Below, one piece after another: positions 58,187 through 64,000 of a DNA stretch of 64,000 nt. The notes beneath the pieces were generated by a model. The model made no database searches. It was not told where the DNA came from and worked only from the letters and a program-made list of their open reading frames with translations. The DNA comes from Providencia rettgeri (GTDB lineage Bacteria > Pseudomonadota > Gammaproteobacteria > Enterobacterales > Enterobacteriaceae). Within the stretch, counting starts at the first letter, position 1, and the number at the start of each line of letters is the position of its first letter. Location: NCBI RefSeq assembly GCF_013702265.1, contig NZ_CP059348.1, positions 1,488,001-1,552,000 of the forward strand. Direction: 5' to 3'. The translations under genes and the position numbers were made by a program.

Positions 58187-58753
58187 TTAGTGAATGTTAT
58201 TGGAGCGAATCTTTAAAAGGTTTTGATGTCTAATATCCGCTGAGCTTGTATTATATGTTTTTTCTGGCCTCATAATGAATCCCATCGAATGACCTGCTTC
58301 TGCTGCATTTTGTAAAAGAACAAAATCTTGCTCGTTTATTTCTGGCAACCATCCTAATACGACACTGTAATTACCACTTCTTAATGCTTTTTCCATAGCA
58401 TCAATGGTCGTAATTGAATTAACTTGGTTAAGTTGCATAATTTTATTAACGGGTAAACCGGCTTGTTCTAACCAGTGTTTACTCAGTTTTTTATCTGGGC
58501 TCAGCCATAATAACCAGCGTGATTGAATACCGAATTGGCGCAACATGGGTAGCAAGATGTAATCCATAATTGGATGTTGTTCGTTATAAACTAACTCACT
58601 CACCATACCTTGCTGCATTAAGCTATTTGCAAAACTCATCGTTGGGGTTGCATCGCTTAAATTGCGATGCGTAAGACGGTCATGCGTGAAGCTATCATTA
58701 GTAAAATGATTAAGAGAATGTGTTGTTGCGCTATTCCAAGTAGAAATACTCAT
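58187..58753 (-). CDS. sulA: SOS cell division inhibitor SulA
   Basis: SulA binds FtsZ and blocks division during the SOS response; it is removed by Lon. The 188-aa product (E. coli 169) is longer at the N-terminus, but the start has a good SD (GAGGTG). MVSELVYNE, SRWLLWLSPDKKLSKHWLEQAGLP and GNYSVVLGWLPE match E. coli, and the C-terminal tail ends IRSNNIH (E. coli IHSNLYH, the Lon-recognised His end). Two LexA boxes lie upstream. Confidence 0.95.
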   Translation of the reverse strand: MSISTWNSATTHSLNHFTNDSFTHDRLTHRNLSDATPTMSFANSLMQQGMVSELVYNEQHPIMDYILLPMLRQFGIQSRWLLWLSPDKKLSKHWLEQAGLPVNKIMQLNQVNSITTIDAMEKALRSGNYSVVLGWLPEINEQDFVLLQNAAEAGHSMGFIMRPEKTYNTSSADIRHQNLLKIRSNNIH

Positions 58754-58804
58754 AATTCACCTCGCTACAATTTTACATGTAGAACAATGTTTCATGGAGA
58801 CAAG

Positions 58805-58824
58805 TGCTGTATGAACATACAGTA
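58805..58824 (-). promoter_or_regulatory. LexA box 1 of sulA
   Basis: TGCTGTATGAACATACAGTA contains a perfect CTGT-N8-ACAG core (58807-58822), the LexA consensus, 52 nt upstream of the sulA start. Confidence 0.88.
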
Positions 58825-58843
58825 ACTGTATATTTATACAATA
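58824..58843 (-). promoter_or_regulatory. LexA box 2 of sulA (one mismatch)
   Basis: CTGT-ATATTTAT-ACAA (58826-58841) abuts box 1; the last base of the ACAG half differs, but the N8 is AT-rich as the consensus prefers. Tandem boxes could tighten repression; E. coli sulA has one. Confidence 0.65.
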
Positions 58844-58853
58844 TCAAGGCTAT

Positions 58854-58875
58854 TTTTACAAAGCGCTTCGCAACT
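58854..58875 (+). promoter_or_regulatory. CRP-S-like site of sxy
   Basis: TACAA-AGCGCT-TCGCA (58857-58872) has a perfect CRP-S right half and a degenerate left half; the AGCGCTTCGCA block and the preceding GCTATTTTT are shared with the comEC site. Its centre is 33 bp from the centre of TATACT (58895-58900), which fits a class II CRP position near -41.5. E. coli sxy is positively autoregulated through CRP and Sxy, so this is expected; function here is inferred. Confidence 0.7.
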
Positions 58876-58894
58876 TTGTGGTTTTTATGCGAGT

Positions 58895-58900
58895 TATACT
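58895..58900 (+). promoter_or_regulatory. Candidate -10 of sxy
   Basis: TATACT in GAGTTATACTTGG predicts a transcript start near 58907 and a leader of about 115 nt before the GTG start, in line with the structured leaders of other sxy genes. Confidence 0.55.
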
Positions 58901-59021
58901 TGGCATTTTTAACTGAAACTTTAAAATCAATTAAGCATAATTATATGTAAAAACAGTTGTTTTTTTATTGCTTGAGCTTCAAGGACGATTGTATTTTTTT
59001 TATTCATAAGGAGATGGAAAA

Positions 59022-59624
59022 GTGTCATTACAAAATGAAAGAAGTTCCCTTTTACAGCAAATTTTGGGTCAGTTTGGTGCACTGAAAAAGAAAAACCACT
59101 TTGGTGGATATTGCTTGTGTATTGATAATGCACTTGTGGGACTGGTACTGGATGGGCAATTTTATGTTCGTGGATGCCTATTTTCTCGTAGTTATTTTGA
59201 ATCAGTTGGGTTTGAGCGGTTGGTATACAGTAAAAGAGGCATCCCGTTAGAGATGCGCTACTACCAACTTCCGGAAGAGGCTTGGTGTGACCCATTAATA
59301 TTGAGTCACATCATTGAATTAGCGTACCGTTCAGCCATGGAAGAAACTCAACAAAGAGAGTCGGCGGCGGTACGCATCAAGGACTTGCCAAATATGAATA
59401 TGGCAATGGAGAGGGCACTTGGGAAGATTGGAATTTTCCATGCAGAAGATCTCATTATGATAGGTGCTAAAGCGTGCTTCTTGAAACTAAAACAGCATGG
59501 GAAGCTGATACCAAGTGTAAAACAGTTGATTGGATTGGCTGCGGCTATCGAGGGTTGCCATAGTGAAGTATTACCTTCTCGAACTCGGCAGGAGCTCATT
59601 AACTGGTTTAACAGTATGAATTAA
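59022..59624 (+). CDS. sxy: Competence activator Sxy/TfoX
   Basis: Sxy directs CRP to CRP-S sites to switch on DNA-uptake genes. The 200-aa product (E. coli 209) starts at GTG 59022 with AAGGAG upstream. The TfoX N-terminal domain (FGGYCLCIDNALVGLVLDGQFYVRG) and C-terminal domain (IKDLPNMNMAMERALGKIGIFHAEDL) are both present. It is divergent from sulA. Together with an intact comEC carrying a CRP-S site, it supports an active competence regulon. Confidence 0.95.
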   Translation: MSLQNERSSLLQQILGQFGALKKKNHFGGYCLCIDNALVGLVLDGQFYVRGCLFSRSYFESVGFERLVYSKRGIPLEMRYYQLPEEAWCDPLILSHIIELAYRSAMEETQQRESAAVRIKDLPNMNMAMERALGKIGIFHAEDLIMIGAKACFLKLKQHGKLIPSVKQLIGLAAAIEGCHSEVLPSRTRQELINWFNSMN

Positions 59625-59643
59625 TTTTTTATTCTTTCAAATC

Positions 59644-59679
59644 AGCGGGCATGGCCATTTATAGGTTTTAATGCCCGCT
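59644..59679. terminator. Hairpin between sxy and yccS
   Basis: AGCGGGCAT (59644-59652) pairs with ATGCCCGCT (59671-59679) around 18 nt. T-tracts are weak on both sides. It probably serves the convergent sxy and yccS transcripts. Confidence 0.55.
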
Positions 59680-59691
59680 CATCAGTTTATT

Positions 59692-61842
59692 TTATGACAA
59701 GCTAATTTGTTTAATCATTGATTTTATTTCAGGAATTAATTCAATCAGCAATTTAGTCTGTTCCATGATCAGTACGGTTTTCTCATCGTCATCGCTGGAG
59801 GCATGGTCAATGCGGTTCAGTAGGCTCACCCTTAGGCGCTCTGATTTTTCGTCAATCATTGCGGGATCTAAAGATGTGATTTGAATAGACGATTCGATAT
59901 AGCAGATTGCATCATTTAATAAGGCAAGATTAGCTTCGTTTTGCATCTGCTCTCTATGGGCGCCGAGGGCTGAAATATAGCTCAGTAATGTATGGTTTAA
60001 ACATAGTAAGCGGAACGCTTGTTCCTGCGTGATTTGGTATGACTTAGGATCCGATGCCATATTTGAAACAATTGATGCGAATTCTGCGTCATTATTGTGG
60101 GCGTCACGCCTCGCAACACGGTACTCCAAGCTATTATCTTTACCTTGATAATATTGCTGTAAAATAGCATCCAAATAACGGCAGTTGCTATCCATCGTTT
60201 TCTGTACCACTTGCGGTAATTGTCGAAACTTCCAGTCAGGCCAAATAAAACTGACCGCCAGTAATGCGATAAAACAGCCAATGAGAGTGTCGATAATTCG
60301 AGGTAGTGCAACTTCGAAGCCTTCACCGAGTAAATTGAAGCAAAATAGCACTAGCAATGTAATAAACAGTGTTGCTTGGGCATATTGACTGCTACGGAAC
60401 ATGAAGAACAGGAGCCCGGTGATCACGATCAGCGTGAGTTGTCCCTCAATGGATGGCACGATATTGAGTAAAGGTAAGCCGATGGCGATCCCTAACAAAG
60501 TGCCTGTAATACGCAATGCTAGGCGGCGCTTAGTCGCATTATAGTTGGGTTGGCAAACAAATAAGCTCGTGAGTAATATCCAATAACCGCGTTCCAAATC
60601 AAACAGTTGAATAATCAAATACCCAGTACAAAGCAAGGCTGACATTCTCACTGCATGGCGAAACAGCGAGGATTTTGGGGTTAAATGATGTTTGAATCGA
60701 GCAAATACATCGCGAATACTAGAGACGGATTCATCAGATAACTGTTCAATTTGCTTATTATTCTGCTGCCAAGAGGCTTGACCGAGGCTCAAGCCTTTGA
60801 GTTGCACATCAATCCCTTTGAGATTTTTTAGCAAGTTTCGTAATGCTTTGATTTCATGTAATTCAGGAGATTGTTGCTGGAGTAGCTGCAAGGAGTTTTC
60901 AATATACGTAAATGTGCGCTCAAAGCGCGGATTATGTTGATATTGTTTGCGCCATAAGACGGATTGAGCGACCTGCTGGCAGGCTCTGGCTTGCATGGTT
61001 AATAAGCGTTGAAAGCGAAATAAAATATCACAATGACGTAAACGACGGCTAAGCTGTTGATATTGAATATGTGATGAACTAGCTCGTTCATGAATGTCTT
61101 GAGCGACAAAGTAATATTGTAATGTATTACGCGTGCCCCGTTGGCCTCTGTCGCCTTTCAATCGGCTGAGTAGCGAAATTTTTGCCTGATTCATCGTACT
61201 GACTAACGTACTGTTCACTAAGGCTAAATCATAGACTGACTGCTGATAGTCATCTTCGAGGTCAGGGTCAAATAAGTTTGCCTTTGCATCAAGATAAGCT
61301 GAAAGCTGCTGATAACATTGCGTAATGGCATCTTGTAGTGGGCGAACAGGGAAAAGGATATGCCCGATGAGAGTGAGAATGTTGTACCAAATGGCACCAG
61401 TTAATAAGAGCGCAGGTTGGATGTACCAAGTATCAAAAATAGGTACGCCAAGCATGGTGTATATTGCAATTAGCAGAGCACCGAAAGCGATAGTGGCATA
61501 ACGTTGCCCTAATGCGCCAAGTAAGATAAAACCGCAGGTTGAGAATGCTAACCCAAAAAAGAATAAAACAGGGTAAGGAAAAAGTAATTCAATAGAGACT
61601 GAGGCAATTAAAAAACAGAATAAAGTGATAATTAAATTTTTTATTCTGCCAGTCAATCTATCATCTAAGTCAGTGAGTGCGGCAGCGACAACGCCTAGAG
61701 TTAAAGGGATCGTGACTTTAGGCTCTAAGCCTAAAAGCCATGGAACCAAGGTTGTGCCTGTCAGCGCAATTAAGATTCGGATATAATATAAAATATGGCT
61801 GTTATAGAGCACACGACGATAACTGGTTAGCAGCGTTAGCAC
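59692..61842 (-). CDS. yccS: YccS/YhfK-family inner membrane protein
   Basis: YccS is an inner-membrane protein of the FUSC-like family (related to aromatic-acid exporters); its substrate is unknown. The 716-aa product (E. coli about 717-720) has an N-terminal set of membrane segments (about 20-165). A cytoplasmic helical region follows (about 170-385), then a second membrane set (about 390-530) and a soluble tail, the usual two-module layout. E. coli yccF, normally next to it, is absent. Confidence 0.92.
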   Translation of the reverse strand: MLTLLTSYRRVLYNSHILYYIRILIALTGTTLVPWLLGLEPKVTIPLTLGVVAAALTDLDDRLTGRIKNLIITLFCFLIASVSIELLFPYPVLFFFGLAFSTCGFILLGALGQRYATIAFGALLIAIYTMLGVPIFDTWYIQPALLLTGAIWYNILTLIGHILFPVRPLQDAITQCYQQLSAYLDAKANLFDPDLEDDYQQSVYDLALVNSTLVSTMNQAKISLLSRLKGDRGQRGTRNTLQYYFVAQDIHERASSSHIQYQQLSRRLRHCDILFRFQRLLTMQARACQQVAQSVLWRKQYQHNPRFERTFTYIENSLQLLQQQSPELHEIKALRNLLKNLKGIDVQLKGLSLGQASWQQNNKQIEQLSDESVSSIRDVFARFKHHLTPKSSLFRHAVRMSALLCTGYLIIQLFDLERGYWILLTSLFVCQPNYNATKRRLALRITGTLLGIAIGLPLLNIVPSIEGQLTLIVITGLLFFMFRSSQYAQATLFITLLVLFCFNLLGEGFEVALPRIIDTLIGCFIALLAVSFIWPDWKFRQLPQVVQKTMDSNCRYLDAILQQYYQGKDNSLEYRVARRDAHNNDAEFASIVSNMASDPKSYQITQEQAFRLLCLNHTLLSYISALGAHREQMQNEANLALLNDAICYIESSIQITSLDPAMIDEKSERLRVSLLNRIDHASSDDDEKTVLIMEQTKLLIELIPEIKSMIKQISLS

Positions 61843-61965
61843 AAAGTACCTCAGTGGTAAGACAAATCCTTATCTATATAGAATAACGTGTTTACGTAGA
61901 ATAAAAAACTATTAGCAATTATGCTTTGATTATTTTCACGAATGATTCACACAGGTGCAGAACGT

Positions 61966-64000
61966 ATGGAACTGAAATCGACACAGATTGGACAGCGCCT
62001 GGCTCAGCATCCCTATAATCGGGTTCGCTTACTTAATGCAGGCATCGAAGTTAGTGGTGAAAACCATCAATATCTTATTCCCTTCAATGAGCTAGTCGAT
62101 ATTCGCTGTAAGCGTGGGATCGTCTGGGGAGAATTGGAATTTGAAATTTTAGATGAACAAGTCGTTCGTTTGCACGGTACAGAGTGGAAACAAACTCAGC
62201 GTTTCTACCATTTTTTGAATGAAAAATGGCAGCAATGGAGCGTTGAAATGAGCGAGGTCAGTGCTCAAGTATTGACGTCTTTAACTCAGTCGATTTTACA
62301 ACAAACTCAGCAAGATGCATGGTTAAGTTTACGTAGCTTGCAATCGATAAAAGAAAGGATCACTCAGCAGTTTTCATCACTTCCTTTACCCCTCGTTCGA
62401 ATGCCTTTATTTGAAAACTGTGCCGCACATTACCAATTTTGCAGGCAGTGGCTAACGAATAGCGAACAATGTCGCAAACAAAATAACCAGAATTGGTGTC
62501 AGTCAGTTCTAACGCGCTACGATGATTTTTTCCAACATATTGAATCCTCTCCATTAAATTATTCTCAATCATTATCCGTCATTAATGGTGAAGATAATGT
62601 TTTAGTTTTAGCGGGAGCGGGTAGCGGAAAAACATCGGTGCTGGTTGCAAGGGCAGGATGGCTTCTATTAAGAGAGCTGGCTAAACCTGAGCAAATCTTA
62701 TTATTGGCATTTGGGCGTAAAGCTGCGGAAGAGATGAATGAGCGGATTCAATCTCGTTTACAACAAAAAGAGATTGAGGCGAAGACATTTCACGCACTTG
62801 CATTGCAGATTATCCGCGAAGGTAGCAATAAGTCACCAATAATTAGTGCGCTAGAATCGGATACCGAAAAGCGCCAATCTCTCTTGTTGAATGAATGGCG
62901 AGAGCAGTGCTCCAGTAAAAAAGCCCAAGCGAAAGGTTGGCGAGAGTGGCTGTCAGAAGAATTGCAATGGGATATTCCTGATGGTGAATTTTGGAATGAT
63001 GAAAAAATTAGTCGCAAAGTAGTCGTTCGACTAGAGCGCTGGTTGAGTTTGATCCGCTCTCATGGCGGTAGCCAAAAAGAGATGATTGACAATACACGGG
63101 AAGAAATTCGTGCGCTATTCCAAAAACGAATTCGTTTAATGGCTCCGCTATTGAAAGCTTGGAAGAGTGCTCTCAAAGATGAAGGCGCGATTGATTTCTC
63201 CGGCCTCATCCATCAAGCGGTCAACATTATTGAAAAAGGGCGCTTTATTAGCCCGTGGAAACATATTTTAGTTGATGAATTCCAAGATATTTCACCACTG
63301 AGAGCCAAATTATTACATGCATTACGCCAACAAAATAAGCAAACCTGTTTATTTGCAGTCGGTGATGATTGGCAGGCAATTTATCGCTTTAGTGGCGCTG
63401 AATTGGATTTGACTACGTCATTTAAAACGCATTTTGGTGAAGGGGATTTATGCGCATTAGATACAACATACCGGTTTAATGAGCGTATTGGTGATATTGC
63501 GAATCGCTTTGTATTACAGAACCCAAGTCAGTTAGATAAGCCATTAAATAGCCTGATAAAAGGTAATAAAAAATCTGTCGTTTTATTGTATGAAGATGCG
63601 CTAGAGCGTTTGCTGGATAAAATGAGCGGTTATGTTTTAGATGATGAAAATATCTTAATTTTGGCTCGTTACCACTATTTAAAGCCGGAAATTCTAAAGA
63701 AAGCGGAAACACGCTGGCCAAAATTGAAAATTCAATTTATGACCATGCATGCATCGAAGGGCCAGCAGGCGGATCATGTCATTATTTGTGGTTTAAATGG
63801 TGGCAAAGAGGGATTCCCAGCGCCTGCTCGGGAGTCGATTATTGAAGACGCTTTATTGCCACAACCTGAACATTTTGAACATGCGGAAGAACGACGACTA
63901 TTTTATGTGGCGTTGACGAGAGCGAAGCAGCAAGCATGGTTATTGTATAACCCTGATAATCCGTCTGAATTTGTTGAAGAGCTAAAGCAAATGGGTGTAC
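61966..64000 (+). CDS. helD: DNA helicase IV (3'-truncated by window edge)
   Basis: HelD is a UvrD/Rep-type SF1 3'-5' DNA helicase. The frame runs open to the window end, giving 678 residues; E. coli HelD is 684, so only a few codons are missing. It starts MELKSTQIGQRLAQHPYNR, matching E. coli. Walker A GAGSGKT is at 217-223. Walker B is ILVDEFQDISP, motif III is VGDDWQAIYRFSG, and motif VI is FYVALTRAK. It is divergent from yccS with a 123-nt gap. Confidence 0.95.
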   Translation, partial: MELKSTQIGQRLAQHPYNRVRLLNAGIEVSGENHQYLIPFNELVDIRCKRGIVWGELEFEILDEQVVRLHGTEWKQTQRFYHFLNEKWQQWSVEMSEVSAQVLTSLTQSILQQTQQDAWLSLRSLQSIKERITQQFSSLPLPLVRMPLFENCAAHYQFCRQWLTNSEQCRKQNNQNWCQSVLTRYDDFFQHIESSPLNYSQSLSVINGEDNVLVLAGAGSGKTSVLVARAGWLLLRELAKPEQILLLAFGRKAAEEMNERIQSRLQQKEIEAKTFHALALQIIREGSNKSPIISALESDTEKRQSLLLNEWREQCSSKKAQAKGWREWLSEELQWDIPDGEFWNDEKISRKVVVRLERWLSLIRSHGGSQKEMIDNTREEIRALFQKRIRLMAPLLKAWKSALKDEGAIDFSGLIHQAVNIIEKGRFISPWKHILVDEFQDISPLRAKLLHALRQQNKQTCLFAVGDDWQAIYRFSGAELDLTTSFKTHFGEGDLCALDTTYRFNERIGDIANRFVLQNPSQLDKPLNSLIKGNKKSVVLLYEDALERLLDKMSGYVLDDENILILARYHYLKPEILKKAETRWPKLKIQFMTMHASKGQQADHVIICGLNGGKEGFPAPARESIIEDALLPQPEHFEHAEERRLFYVALTRAKQQAWLLYNPDNPSEFVEELKQMGV

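Noticed and set aside
1-64000. matS sites (GTGAC-RNY-GTCAC) for MatP
   Set aside because: I checked the GTGAC occurrences I could find and none continued to a full matS; the window need not lie in the Ter macrodomain.
1-64000. CRISPR arrays, tRNA/rRNA genes, insertion sequences, phage genes
   Set aside because: No repeat-spacer array, RNA gene, transposase or integrase was recognised; the toxin has no mobile-element hallmarks at its edges.

Overview
This window is a stretch of gammaproteobacterial chromosome, most probably from Providencia or a close Morganellaceae relative. The evidence is near-identity of RpsA, IhfB, MukB, FabA and OmpA to enterobacterial proteins, a moderate-to-low G+C content, the mukFEB condensin, and a gene order that follows E. 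coli from rpsA to helD. Both edges cut genes: rpsA lacks its first codons and helD lacks its last few.

Layout. 1-9074: rpsA, ihfB, comEC, msbA-lpxK, an atypical cold-shock gene, ycaR and kdsB. 9154-17399: elyC, then the cmoM-mukF-mukE-mukB operon of overlapping genes. 17617-21974: aphA, ldtD, mepK and gloC (periplasmic phosphatase, peptidoglycan remodelling, glyoxalase II). 22198-32421: one 10.2-kb gene for a 3407-residue toxin. 32489-38496 (minus strand): aspC, an OmpF-type porin, asnS and pncB. 38953-49179: pepN, pyrD, zapC, ycbX (minus), rlmL and uup. 49214-53169: pqiABC and rmf. 53293-58753: fabA, lonH, a small GhoT/OrtT-family gene, matP, ompA and sulA. 59022-64000: sxy/tfoX, yccS and helD.

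The most striking object is the toxin gene, inserted between gloC and aspC, which are neighbours in E. coli. From its translation I read: a YopT/C58-like cysteine protease (C57/H317/D338), a CyaA/ExoY-type nucleotidyl cyclase (K578, K585, D714, D716, H802, N808), a MARTX/clostridial-type autoprocessing protease (H1066/C1111), a second copy of that protease fold with both catalytic residues lost (D1369/I1404), a TcdA/TcdB-like hydrophobic translocation region (about 2000-2200), and three clusters of RTX calcium-binding repeats. The order effector - protease - pore - repeats matches large clostridial toxins, with RTX repeats where those have CROPs. No secretion or mobility genes lie beside it.

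Regulatory sequences tie several genes together. comEC and sxy each carry a CRP-S-like site (exact TGCGA-N6-TCGCA at comEC), which suggests a Sxy/CRP competence circuit. The sulA-sxy gap also holds two LexA boxes. fabA has adjacent FabR and FadR sites. The porin promoter has three OmpR-type boxes plus a 20-bp perfect palindrome over the -35 region. A 58-residue GhoT/OrtT-like membrane toxin gene lies between lonH and matP with no visible antitoxin. Compared with E. coli, ycaQ, ycbJ, the ssu operon and yccF are absent from their usual places.
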